Below, in pieces: positions 46,868-56,113 of a DNA stretch of 64,000 bases (positions are counted from its first letter, which is position 1; each line of letters begins with the position of its first letter). The notes under the pieces were generated by a model, which saw only the letters and a list, made by a program, of their open reading frames with translations, was not told the origin of the DNA and searched no databases. The translations under genes were made by a program, and so were the position numbers. This stretch comes from Paracoccaceae bacterium (GTDB lineage: Bacteria > Pseudomonadota > Alphaproteobacteria > Rhodobacterales > Rhodobacteraceae): the NCBI GenBank assembly GCA_958296035.1, contig OY282431.1, forward strand, positions 2,650,037 through 2,714,036. Reading direction: 5' to 3'.

Positions 46868-47634
46868 GCGAAGCCCTGCTCGAAGTCAGGAATCTGAGCA
46901 AGCGGTTTGGCGGCCTGAAAGCTGTTGATCAATTGAATTTTTCCGTAGCTGAAGGTGCCATTCATGGACTGATCGGCCCGAACGGCGCCGGAAAGACCAC
47001 CACCTTCAACCTTATTTCGGGGTTCTACCGGCCGAGTTCGGGAAGTGTCTTGTTGTCCGGTGAGGACATTTCAGGGATGCCGATGCACCGAATTGCTCGG
47101 CGAGGTCTGGTTCGGACATTTCAGCATTCGACGCTCTTCGCTGAACTTTCGGTCCTCGAGAACGCCGTCGTCGGCACCTATATGCTCTACCCTCCCCAGA
47201 CATTTGCTGCCCTGGCCGGTCTGCGGCTGTCACGAGATGATGCCGCCAAGAACCGGGCCCGCCAGGTTCTGGAGTTCTTTGGCCTTCTTGACCACGCCGA
47301 CGAACTTGCCAGGTCGCTGTCGCACGGCCATCAGCGGGCATTGGGGATGGCGGTCGCCCTCGCCTCCCGGCCAAGTATCGTTCTCCTGGATGAACCCTTT
47401 ACCGGCATGAACCCCGAGGAAACCCGGGGCATGATGAAGTTGATGTTCAAGATTCGCGAGGCCGGAGCCACCATTTTGATTGTTGAGCATGACATGCGCG
47501 CCATCATGGGCATTTGCGATCGCATCACGGTGATGAATTTCGGCAGGTTCCTGACCGAAGGTCGGCCGAATGAGGTGCGTCGCCACGACGAGGTCATAGA
47601 AGCCTATCTCGGGAAGTCGAAACAGAATGCTTGA
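46864..47634 (+). CDS. HAAT-family ABC transporter ATPase (LivG-like)
   Basis: A 256-residue ATPase. Walker A is GPNGAGKTTTFN, Walker B is IVLLDEPFTGMN, the H-loop is LIVEHDMRAIM, and the signature reads LSHGHQRALGMAVALA, so the usual LSYGQ/LSGGQ is LSHGH here. It overlaps livM and livF by four and eight bases. Confidence 0.92.
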   Translation: MSEALLEVRNLSKRFGGLKAVDQLNFSVAEGAIHGLIGPNGAGKTTTFNLISGFYRPSSGSVLLSGEDISGMPMHRIARRGLVRTFQHSTLFAELSVLENAVVGTYMLYPPQTFAALAGLRLSRDDAAKNRARQVLEFFGLLDHADELARSLSHGHQRALGMAVALASRPSIVLLDEPFTGMNPEETRGMMKLMFKIREAGATILIVEHDMRAIMGICDRITVMNFGRFLTEGRPNEVRRHDEVIEAYLGKSKQNA

Positions 47635-48331
47635 GCTGCGAGAGGCAACAGTTTCATATGGCAAGGTCACGGCGCTGCATCGCCTCTCTCTGTTCGTGGG
47701 CCAGGGACAGGTTGTGACAATAATTGGCGCAAACGGGGCCGGAAAGTCGACCACATTGCGCGCTATCTCCGGTCTTGCGCGGCTAACATCAGGAGAAATC
47801 CGGTTTCAAGATGCGCGCATTGACAACCTGGCCGCCGATGTCATCGTCTCCCGAGGCATCTCCCACGTGCCCGAGGGACGGCGCGTGTTTCCCGACATGA
47901 CGGTTCGGGAAAACCTCATGACCGGCGCCTTCCGGCGCCGCTTCGGACCGGAAGTTGATGCCGACCTCGAGCAAACACTGGTTCGGTTTCCGCGCCTTGC
48001 CGAGCGCAGCCAGCAGCTGGCGCGGACTCTCTCGGGTGGTGAACAACAGATGCTGGCAATAGGTCGGGCCCTCATGGCGCGACCGGCCTTGCTGTTGCTG
48101 GATGAGCCTTCGATGGGGCTGGCTCCGGTAATTATCGACGAAATTGGTAGCATAATCCGCAGTATCAATCAGACCGGCGTTCCGGTGGTACTTGTTGAGC
48201 AGAATGCTGAACTTGCACTGTCACTTGCCGACTATGCCTACGTGCTTGAGCGAGGGAGACTGTGCCTGGAAGGTGAAGCCGCCTCGTTGCGCGACAATGA
48301 ACTAGTTCGGACGGCTTATCTGGGTGTCTGA
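47627..48331 (+). CDS. HAAT-family ABC transporter ATPase (LivF-like)
   Basis: A 234-residue second ATPase of the operon. Walker A is GANGAGKSTTLR, SHVPEGRRVFPDMTVRENL is typical of LivF, the signature is LSGGEQQMLAIGRAL and Walker B is LLLLDEPSMGL. Its last codons overlap the start of the next, uncharacterised gene. Confidence 0.92.
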   Translation: MLELREATVSYGKVTALHRLSLFVGQGQVVTIIGANGAGKSTTLRAISGLARLTSGEIRFQDARIDNLAADVIVSRGISHVPEGRRVFPDMTVRENLMTGAFRRRFGPEVDADLEQTLVRFPRLAERSQQLARTLSGGEQQMLAIGRALMARPALLLLDEPSMGLAPVIIDEIGSIIRSINQTGVPVVLVEQNAELALSLADYAYVLERGRLCLEGEAASLRDNELVRTAYLGV

Positions 48332-48902
48332 GAAGCACGCTGCAGCTGAAAATGTGTTTGCCGAGGACTGGAACCGGGCTGATGCCTATTGGGAACTTTT
48401 CCAGGAACGGGCCAATGAATCACAGAACCGAAACTTGCCGGTGGCAACCGTACTGTTCGGTTCTCTTGCCGGAATAATCGCTATCATGTGTTTTTCCAGG
48501 CGCGACCTGCGGCGGGTTACCAGCGCCGCCAACATGGCCCATGTACTGCATATGATCGGCTTGCGCCGACTGTCTCGTCGCCGTTACCAACGTCTGCACA
48601 AGCGATGGACCGGGGTGACCGCAGGTATTGTCGACATTTCGATCAAACCCAGGGCTCGCAGTTCACTTTTTCACTTGCGAATGGAAGCCCTGCACCGGAA
48701 GACATACAAGGCTAATACGATGATCAGGATGCGTCGTTTCATGGACGAAACTTCGGAGTGCCTCTATTGTCTCGGTCAGGGACAGGATGTACCGCACCGA
48801 CTATTCGCACGGTGGCGGGGAGAGAAGTTCCCAGTTCATGACGATACGAGAAGGATTCTGGCAGCATGTCTGCTGGTAATCGCATCGGGGGAAAGGAAGT
48901 AG
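48324..48902 (+). CDS. Uncharacterised protein, coupled to the LivF-like gene
   Basis: 192 residues, starting at a GTG that overlaps the livF stop by eight bases. One hydrophobic segment (VATVLFGSLAGIIAIMCF) is near residue 45. The rest is very basic (SRRDLRRV, GLRRLSRRRYQRLHKRW) and contains cysteines at CLYCLG near residue 148. I recognise no domain. Overlap with the transporter operon suggests co-expression, but it could be a young or decaying gene. Confidence 0.55.
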   Translation: MSEKHAAAENVFAEDWNRADAYWELFQERANESQNRNLPVATVLFGSLAGIIAIMCFSRRDLRRVTSAANMAHVLHMIGLRRLSRRRYQRLHKRWTGVTAGIVDISIKPRARSSLFHLRMEALHRKTYKANTMIRMRRFMDETSECLYCLGQGQDVPHRLFARWRGEKFPVHDDTRRILAACLLVIASGERK

Positions 48903-48907
48903 TGGCA

Positions 48908-49942
48908 ATGCCTGAAATCTCTTGCCCGGATTCCGGTGGTCGCCGGTTTCAGATCGTCGGTATTGGCAACGCCATGGTTGACGTGCTGTGCCATGTCGAA
49001 GACTCATTTCTTGAGGACCACGGCATCCACAAGGGTATCATGCAGATCATTGGCATGGAGCGAGCCGTCGAGCTCTACGGCCTGATGCATGTCACAGAAG
49101 AGGTCAGTGGGGGTTCGGTGGCCAATACGATTGCCGGTCTTGGCAAGCTCGGCTGCCGTGCTGCCTATATCGGCAAAGTCTTGCGGGATCATCTGGGAAA
49201 GGTGTTTGCCACCGACCTACGGCGCCAGGGAGTTACATTCGATACACCCCAATTTGAATCCGACGCCCGATTCGAGACTGGGCGCTGCATGATACTGATC
49301 ACGCCGGATGGCGAAAGATCCATGAATACATACCTGGGAGCTGGTGAGTTTCTTTCGGCCAGGGACATTGACGATGCCATGATTGCCTCGTCGGAATGGC
49401 TTTACCTCGAAGGATTTCGTTTCGACGGGCCGAATAGCATCGAAGCCTTCAACAGGGCGGCCAAGACCAGCCGTCAGAATGGCGGCAAGGTGGCCTTGGC
49501 GCTTTCTGATCCGTTTTGTGTCGAACGCAATCGGCGGGCGTTTCGCGCCCTTCTTGCCCGAGGAATCGACCTGCTGTTCTGCAATGAGATCGAATTGAAA
49601 GCCATGTATCCCTCGACTACATTTGAGGGTTCAATGCAACAGGCCGCCCGCCAGGCAAGGCTGGTTGCCTGTACGCGTGGCGGCAAAGGCGCGGTTGTTA
49701 GCAATAATGGATACATGAGTGCTGTGCCGGCAAGCGGTGTCAAGGTCGTAGACGCCACCGGCGCTGGCGACCAGTTTGCGTCGGGGTTCCTGTTCGGACT
49801 GATTTCGGGCCAGGACCCGGTGGCTGCCTGCCGCCTGGGCATTCTGGCGGCGTCGGAGGTGATTTCGCATGTTGGTGCCCGACCGGTTACAGATTTGCTT
49901 CAGGTGTTTTCGTCCGCAGGCCAGCATCGACGTGCAGACTGA
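48908..49942 (+). CDS. PfkB-family carbohydrate/adenosine kinase
   Basis: About 344 residues. IVGIGNAMVDVL at the start, GGSVANTIAGLGKLG (sugar site), GERSMNTYLGAG, FCNEIELKAM and the C-terminal anion-hole motif VDATGAGDQFASGFLFGL define the PfkB/ribokinase family; the details fit the adenosine/sugar kinase group of alphaproteobacteria. The ATG at 48908 has AAGGAAG upstream, and a longer frame is open to 48866. The substrate cannot be named. Confidence 0.88.
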   Translation: MPEISCPDSGGRRFQIVGIGNAMVDVLCHVEDSFLEDHGIHKGIMQIIGMERAVELYGLMHVTEEVSGGSVANTIAGLGKLGCRAAYIGKVLRDHLGKVFATDLRRQGVTFDTPQFESDARFETGRCMILITPDGERSMNTYLGAGEFLSARDIDDAMIASSEWLYLEGFRFDGPNSIEAFNRAAKTSRQNGGKVALALSDPFCVERNRRAFRALLARGIDLLFCNEIELKAMYPSTTFEGSMQQAARQARLVACTRGGKGAVVSNNGYMSAVPASGVKVVDATGAGDQFASGFLFGLISGQDPVAACRLGILAASEVISHVGARPVTDLLQVFSSAGQHRRAD

Positions 49943-50090
49943 CCCTGTCGACCGGATATCCTCGGTGTGGCATGTCCTCGCAACCGGTGCTAGTTGCCTG
50001 TTGAAGCTTGTGACAGTTGGCCAGGCAAGATCACAGGGCAATTACATTACTGTCAACAAGGTTTTTTCAGGTTAGGGGAATCGGCGCATC

Positions 50091-50477
50091 ATGACCTATA
50101 TCTACGACGACCAGAATGTCTTCGCCAGGATCTTGCGCGGTGAATTGCCATGTCGCAAGGTGCATGAATCCGAACATAGCCTTGCCTTCGAGGACATTGC
50201 TCCAATCGCACCCTGCCATGTCTTGGTCATTCCCAAGGGGGCGTATGTCTGCTTCGATGATTTTGCCGATAACGCCTCAACCGAGGAGATTGCCGATTTT
50301 GTGAAGGCAATCGGAGAGGTGAGCCGCAAAGCGGGCGTTGCGCCAGGAACAGGTGGAAATGGTTACCGTCTGATCTCGAATGCCGGTCCCGACGGGGTGC
50401 AGGTGGTGCCCCATCTGCATGTTCATATTGTGGGCGGACGGCCTCTCGGCCCCATGCTGTCAAGAACCGGAAGTTGA
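50091..50477 (+). CDS. HIT-family nucleotide-binding protein
   Basis: 128 residues. The histidine triad reads PHLHVHIVGGRPLGP near the C-terminus, and the N-terminal FARILRGELPCRKVHESEHS block and CHVLVIPKG are those of the HINT/PKCI-1 branch. It hydrolyses adenosine 5'-phosphoramidate-type substrates. It stands alone between the PfkB kinase and the zinc finger gene. Confidence 0.92.
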   Translation: MTYIYDDQNVFARILRGELPCRKVHESEHSLAFEDIAPIAPCHVLVIPKGAYVCFDDFADNASTEEIADFVKAIGEVSRKAGVAPGTGGNGYRLISNAGPDGVQVVPHLHVHIVGGRPLGPMLSRTGS

Positions 50478-50562
50478 CAGGATCCGATTGTCAGGACCTC
50501 CGTGGTTGCACCGGCCACAACAGGTCAATAGCATGGCGCCACGACGGCCTGGCAGATGAAGA

Positions 50563-50784
50563 GTGAACGATAAGGCAGACATGGACGAAGATGCTCCAGA
50601 GATCGAATTCGTAACGACATCTCGGGTTGCCTGCGTAGGTCAGGGAGGTGCGCTTGGGCACCCCAGGGTCTGGTACAACCTTCCTGATGACCGGGGATGG
50701 GTAGAATGCGGATACTGTGACAAACGATTTGTGCTGAGGGGTTCGGATTACGAAGCTGAATTGAAACAACAGGCCAGCACCTGA
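50563..50784 (+). CDS. CHCC-type zinc finger protein (NDUFS6-like)
   Basis: 73 residues with the pattern [20 protein letters not shown] and [12 protein letters not shown], giving the C-H-C-C zinc ligands of zf-CHCC proteins. This family is related to the mitochondrial complex I subunit NDUFS6 and is typical of alphaproteobacteria. The frame starts at a GTG. Its bacterial role is mainly inferred. Confidence 0.88.
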   Translation: MNDKADMDEDAPEIEFVTTSRVACVGQGGALGHPRVWYNLPDDRGWVECGYCDKRFVLRGSDYEAELKQQAST

Positions 50785-50825
50785 TGTTGCGGTTGGGCAC
50801 GCCCCTGCCAAGGGCAGGGTAACCG

Positions 50826-53648
50826 ATGCATTCGCCGGAGAGGTTCGGCTCTGGCCATCACCTGCTCCTTGTCGACGGTTCCGGATACATATTTCGGGCC
50901 TATTACAGTGCCTTGCGCAACCTGCCACGCGCCAACCGTTGGCGTAGCGACGGAGTGCCGGTCGGCGCGCTACATTTTTTCTGCAACATGCTGCTCGGTG
51001 ACGTGCTCAACTCGAACCTCGAACCTACGCATGTAGCCATTGTCTTCGATGCTTCCTCGAAAACCTTTCGCAATCAGATCTATCCTGAATACAAGGCTCA
51101 TCGGCCGGATCCACCGGAAGATCTGGTTCCCCAGTTCACATCTGTCAGAGAGGCAACAAAGGCCTTCAATCTACCTTGCCTGGAACTTGAGGGATACGAA
51201 GCAGACGACATAATTGCCACTCTGGCCAGGCGGGCCGACACCGCTGGTGGCGATGTCACAATCCTGTCTTCCGACAAGGATCTCATGCAGTTGGTGAATG
51301 ACGCGGTTGTCATGCTTGACCCGATGAAGAATGCTCGCATCGGACGCGCCGAAGTCTTGAAGAAGTTCGGGGTTTATCCGGAACAGGTCACTGACGTACA
51401 AGCACTGACCGGCGACAGTACTGACAATATCCCGGGTGCACCCGGCATAGGTGTCAAGACTGCTCCGATGCTGATCAACGAATTTGGCTCTCTTGATTCG
51501 CTTCTGGAACGGGCCGGCGAGATCAGGCAGAAGAAACGTCGGGAAACACTGATCAAGTTTGCCGACCAGATCCGTATGTCCCGGCAATTGGTTACCCTTG
51601 AACGGCATGTACCTCTGGACCTGGCTCTGGAAGATCTTTCGCTGCAACCCGCGGAGCCTGAACGCCTGTTGCACTTTCTTGTACAACAGGAGTTTAGAAC
51701 CCTGGTACGCCGGGTCGCCAAGTTTCTCGGTGTCGAGGTGCCCCAGCTTGTTCCGCTTGCGGCCAGGGGTGCCGGGTCAAAGAACAATGCCGTGTCGGAG
51801 GTCCGGTTCGATCACGACAGATACGAATGCATCTCCGACGAATCTTCATTGGCAAGTTGGCTGGCCGAGATCCGCGAGCAAGGATACTTCGCGATAGACA
51901 CCGAAACAACTTCGCTGGACGAGACCCGTGCCGAACTAGTTGGCATCAGCCTGGCAACGGCACCGGGCAAGGCCTGCTACATCCCGCTCGACCACGCACC
52001 GGAAGATGTCTCATTGTTGGCCGTCCCAAGAAAGGCCGAGCAACAACTCGGGCGCGAGCTGGTACTCGGTGCCCTGCGGCCACTGCTTGCAGCATCCGAT
52101 ATTCTGAAAATTGGGCACAACATCAAATTCGACATGAAGATTCTGGCCCGCTATGACATAGTGCTCGCACCGGTCGACGATACATTGCTGCTGTCATACG
52201 CGCTGCACGGTGGCTTGCACAATCATGGCCTCGATCTGTTGTCGAAGAGATACCTCGGCCACGAGGCAATTCCCATCAGGGAGCTGATCGGAGGAAAGGG
52301 AAAGGCAAGAACATTTGCCGGCGTTCCGATCGCCAAGGCAACCGGATATGCTGCCGAGGATGCTGATGTAACCTTACGCCTCTGGCAATTGTTCAAGCCA
52401 CAATTGCACCGCCATCGCGTGACGGTTGTTTATGAAACACTGGACAGGCCCCTGATTCCAGTCCTCGCCGACATGGAGCGACATGGTGTGCGGGTTGACG
52501 CAACTATCCTCAATCGCATGTCCAATGCGTTTGTTGACCAGCTCGCTGAGCTGGAAGAACAGATTTATGAACAGGCTGGTGAAGAGTTCAATGTTGCCAG
52601 CCCCAAGCAACTGGGCAAGATACTGTTTGAACGCCTGAAGTTGCCCAGCAAGGCCGCCAGGACCAAGAGGGGTTACACAACGGGCGCAACAATCTTGCAG
52701 GATCTTGCCTCGGAGGGACACACACTCCCTTCTCTGGTCCTGGACTGGCGTCACCTGGCAAAGCTCAAATCGACCTATACCGACAATCTGCAGAAATACA
52801 TTTCGCCGGAAACGGGACGGGTTCACACCTCATACGGCATTGCCGGTGCCAATACCGGACGTCTTGCATCGTCAGATCCGAATTTGCAGAACATTCCGGT
52901 TCGCAGCGAGGAAGGGCGCCGCATCCGCGAATCATTCATCGCCGATGACGGCAACGTGCTGGTGTCGCTCGATTACAGTCAGATCGAGCTGCGGATACTT
53001 GCCGGCGTTGCCGATGTGCCATCACTCAAGGCAGCATTCACGGAAGGCCAGGACATTCACGCCCTCACCGCCAGTCAGGTTTTCGGGGTCCCTGTTGAAG
53101 GCATGGATGCCGGGATTCGCCGCCGCGCCAAAGCCATCAATTTCGGAATCATCTACGGCCAGACTGCATTTGGCCTCGCCCGCTCGCTGCGCATACCAAG
53201 GTCGGAAGCCAAACAGTTCATCGATACCTATTTTGAGCAGTTCCCCGGCATTCGGGACTACATGAAACGCACCGTCGCGTTTGCGCGCAAGCATCGCTTT
53301 GTGGAAACCCAGTTCGGTCGGCGAATAAACACGCCCGATATAGGCTCTTCCGGTCACCGCGGTCAGTTTGCCGCTCGGGCAGCGATCAACGCACCGATTC
53401 AGGGTACCGCGGCCGATGTTATAAGGCGAGCCATGATTCGCATCCCGGACGCCATCCGCAAGCTCCCGGCACGCATGCTCTTGCAGGTGCACGACGAGCT
53501 TGTGTTCGAGGTCCGGAAGGATTGCACCGAAGAACTGATCCAGGTTGCCAGGCAGATCATGGAGCACGCCGACGGTCCGCTTCTGGCTATGGAGCCACGG
53601 CTTGTCGTCGACGCGGGCATTGGCAACAACTGGGCCGAAGCACATTAA
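50826..53648 (+). CDS. polA: DNA polymerase I
   Basis: A 940-residue complete polymerase. The 5'-3' exonuclease domain (to about 300) has VDGSGYIFRAYYSAL and GYEADDIIATLA. The 3'-5' proofreading domain has FAIDTETTSLDE, NIKFDMKIL and YAAEDADVT with its acidic residues. The polymerase domain has motif A SLDYSQIELRILA, the O-helix RRRAKAINFGIIYG and motif C LQVHDELVFEV. All three activities appear intact. It converges with the DUF1285 gene. Confidence 0.97.
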   Translation: MHSPERFGSGHHLLLVDGSGYIFRAYYSALRNLPRANRWRSDGVPVGALHFFCNMLLGDVLNSNLEPTHVAIVFDASSKTFRNQIYPEYKAHRPDPPEDLVPQFTSVREATKAFNLPCLELEGYEADDIIATLARRADTAGGDVTILSSDKDLMQLVNDAVVMLDPMKNARIGRAEVLKKFGVYPEQVTDVQALTGDSTDNIPGAPGIGVKTAPMLINEFGSLDSLLERAGEIRQKKRRETLIKFADQIRMSRQLVTLERHVPLDLALEDLSLQPAEPERLLHFLVQQEFRTLVRRVAKFLGVEVPQLVPLAARGAGSKNNAVSEVRFDHDRYECISDESSLASWLAEIREQGYFAIDTETTSLDETRAELVGISLATAPGKACYIPLDHAPEDVSLLAVPRKAEQQLGRELVLGALRPLLAASDILKIGHNIKFDMKILARYDIVLAPVDDTLLLSYALHGGLHNHGLDLLSKRYLGHEAIPIRELIGGKGKARTFAGVPIAKATGYAAEDADVTLRLWQLFKPQLHRHRVTVVYETLDRPLIPVLADMERHGVRVDATILNRMSNAFVDQLAELEEQIYEQAGEEFNVASPKQLGKILFERLKLPSKAARTKRGYTTGATILQDLASEGHTLPSLVLDWRHLAKLKSTYTDNLQKYISPETGRVHTSYGIAGANTGRLASSDPNLQNIPVRSEEGRRIRESFIADDGNVLVSLDYSQIELRILAGVADVPSLKAAFTEGQDIHALTASQVFGVPVEGMDAGIRRRAKAINFGIIYGQTAFGLARSLRIPRSEAKQFIDTYFEQFPGIRDYMKRTVAFARKHRFVETQFGRRINTPDIGSSGHRGQFAARAAINAPIQGTAADVIRRAMIRIPDAIRKLPARMLLQVHDELVFEVRKDCTEELIQVARQIMEHADGPLLAMEPRLVVDAGIGNNWAEAH

Positions 53649-54012
53649 CGACTTGTCAAACCCGGCCAGAACGGTTCGTGAATTGCCGCCAGCCGGACAG
53701 GAAACCTGGAGCCGGCCCAGCTCCAGCGCCTGCCGACGCTAGAGACCTGGCTACCTGAAACAGTGCATGGACCGCTGCGTTCCGGCTTCCGGTTAATACA
53801 GATAATTCCAGAACAGGGTGAAAAATGCCTGGGCCGGCCAATATCGAGTTGTCAGCTGCAGGCACAAATCAGATCCTGTATTTCCCCCATGGCAGGTGAC
53901 GGAGAACTCCTCGAAGCACCTCGGACCCTTACGTGTCCCGGAACCGGCAAGAATGGCGCAGACGCTTGCAGTCAGACCCTGCAGCTACTGAGATATTTCC
54001 GAATTCTACACC
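53649..54012. other. Convergent intergenic stretch
   Basis: About 365 bases between the stops of polA and the DUF1285 gene. No clear terminator hairpin with a T run is seen, nor a gene. Confidence 0.4.
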
Positions 54013-54606
54013 TCACTCGAGTTCGACGCTGGGAATGAAAGGAAAGAATGCACCGCTCGACCACAGACCAAACCAGCTTTCCCCTTCATAATCCGCATGC
54101 TCGCACAGGTCGACGAGTCTATAGAAGCTCTTGCGGTCGATCAGCGCCTCCAGGTTCGACCTCACCAATACATAAGGCGAGACCTCGCCGGTCTCTTCAT
54201 GGCGTAACACCCTGATCGGCAGTTCCCGGCTTGCAGTTGCATAGTCTTCGACATTGGTCTGGAAAGTCACTTCTTGACCGGTGCCGGCACCCTCGGATTC
54301 AAAGTCAACTGCGACAAATGGCGCATCATCAACCTTGATGCCAACCTTTTCGACCGGCGTAACCAGGAAATACTCGTCTCCATCACGCCGGAGAATGGTT
54401 GAAAAGAGCTTTACCATCGAATGCCGCCCAATTGGCGTACCCAGATAAAACCATGTGCCATCACGAGCAATCCGCATATCCAGATCACCGCAAAAGGGAG
54501 GATTCCATAGATGGACAGGTGGAAGACCTCGTTTTTTCGAAGCCCTCTTCGCTACTGCCAGGATGTTCTCTGCGTCTGGTGTCCGATCGGCTCGTTCGTC
54601 TGACAT
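54013..54606 (-). CDS. DUF1285 family protein
   Basis: About 197 residues. The family opening HLWNPPFCGDLDMRIARDGT is followed by WFYLGTPIGRHSMVKLFSTI, LRRDGDEYFLVTPVEK, VGIKVDDAPFVA and ESWFGLWSSGAFFPF. It is common in proteobacteria and often lies near RNA-processing or AAA genes; the function is unknown. I use ATG 54606. Confidence 0.9.
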   Translation of the reverse strand: MSDERADRTPDAENILAVAKRASKKRGLPPVHLWNPPFCGDLDMRIARDGTWFYLGTPIGRHSMVKLFSTILRRDGDEYFLVTPVEKVGIKVDDAPFVAVDFESEGAGTGQEVTFQTNVEDYATASRELPIRVLRHEETGEVSPYVLVRSNLEALIDRKSFYRLVDLCEHADYEGESWFGLWSSGAFFPFIPSVELE

Positions 54607-54759
54607 TACCAATCAATCCTCTCGGGGCGGTTTTCGTCAAATTGCCTAATTGGCTGCATACAGCAATTGCCACAATGGTCTGCACAATTCCAGAATTGCC
54701 GGAGGCGAAATCATTCGGGTTCGGACTCCCTGATACCTGGTTGCGCAACCAGCAGGATG

Positions 54760-55863
54760 CTATTGCACCTTGCCGCGAGCGTCCACCCGAGCCAGCCCCA
54801 GAACTCTTTCCCCTTGAACGAGGGCAACTTCGTCGAAGAGATTGATAACCGGGCAAACATGGTTGGGGAGCAAGCGAACCATGTCTCCGATTTCCGGGGC
54901 ACTGGGCCAGTCGCGAATGTCGAGGAGGCCATGTTCTTCGCTGAGAGCGTACACCTGGCGTCCTGACTCCAGTTCGATGCCAAAGCCACGGAGGTTCCGC
55001 AGGTCGCTGGTCAGGGATTTGGAGCCTGCATCCAGCGTCAGCCGGTCGCCGCTAGAAGGCTTGCTGACAACCGTGGCGAGAATTGTCACTGCACAATCCC
55101 CGGCCGAACAGTGTCCACCATCGACAAGCGAGCGGTCATTGAAGATGTATGTGCCGGCCCGGTACTCGGTCACAATATCCAATCCCTCGTCAGACCACAT
55201 ATCGGGGGTACCGCCCGTTGATACAGTGTGGCAAGGCAGGCCGGACTCCTCGAGCAAGAACTTCGTGCTGCCGAAGAATTCGGCAGACTGGAGCCGCTGA
55301 CCAGGAAGCGGAAATGTCATCAGGCCGGCGAACTCAAGAGCCGGCTGGCGGTCGATAAACCTGGCAAGCTCCAGTGCTTCCAACGGTGATTGCACACCGT
55401 TTCGTTTTCCGCCTGTATCGCACTCAACCAGCACATTGATATTCCGACCGGCATGGTCAGCTGCAGCATTGACCTGCTGGCAGCATTCCGGGTTGTCGGC
55501 AACTACCCGGATGCTGTTTCTACGGGCTAGCGCCGCAAGCCGCCTCTGCTTGTGGCTGCCGAACAGGTTGAATGTCACGAACAGGTCCGAAATGCCGGCC
55601 TGCGCCATGACCTCAGCTTCACCGAGCTTCTGCACGGTGATGCCGGCAGCTCCCAGCCGCAACTGCTCCCTGGCCCATCGAACCATCTTGTGGGTCTTGA
55701 TATGGGGCCGGTTGGCGATACCCAGTTCATCGCACCTCGTTTGCCACCGGGCCAGATTGCGGTTTGCGACATCGACATCAAGAAGAGGAATGGGGGTATC
55801 GAGTTCCCAAATGGATGATGGCGCTGATTTGAGCTCAACAATATCATCCTCGTGCTGAGGCAT
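54760..55863 (-). CDS. D-threonine aldolase-like PLP enzyme (alanine racemase fold)
   Basis: About 367 residues. The N-terminal PLP barrel begins LDTPIPLLDVDVANRNLARW with the PLP-lysine motif RPHIKTHK. ITVQKLGEAEVMAQAGISDL and the C-terminal metal-binding LPNHVCPVINLFDE (histidine and cysteine) are those of D-threonine aldolase and D-3-hydroxyaspartate dehydratase-type enzymes. The substrate is a D-3-hydroxy amino acid. It is divergent from the secretion-like cassette. Confidence 0.88.
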   Translation of the reverse strand: MPQHEDDIVELKSAPSSIWELDTPIPLLDVDVANRNLARWQTRCDELGIANRPHIKTHKMVRWAREQLRLGAAGITVQKLGEAEVMAQAGISDLFVTFNLFGSHKQRRLAALARRNSIRVVADNPECCQQVNAAADHAGRNINVLVECDTGGKRNGVQSPLEALELARFIDRQPALEFAGLMTFPLPGQRLQSAEFFGSTKFLLEESGLPCHTVSTGGTPDMWSDEGLDIVTEYRAGTYIFNDRSLVDGGHCSAGDCAVTILATVVSKPSSGDRLTLDAGSKSLTSDLRNLRGFGIELESGRQVYALSEEHGLLDIRDWPSAPEIGDMVRLLPNHVCPVINLFDEVALVQGERVLGLARVDARGKVQ

Positions 55864-56113
55864 CACAAACTCCCCGGATTAAACCTGCTGCAGTTTTCCT
55901 GCTTCGCCATACTGTATTTTGTCTGCCTGTTGCAGCCAATTTCGGTCCGGACACGATCCGTCCGGCAAAAGATTCTGCACAGACAATTCCATGCGGTACG
56001 ACCGACAGGTATCGCTTTGCGTTTCCGGTTTCACCACCATCGCCTAGCTTCGGGGCCTCTGTTCAGAGCAAAGCAACAACGCCTCAAGAGTCGCCGCGAT
56101 CGGGAGAATTGAC

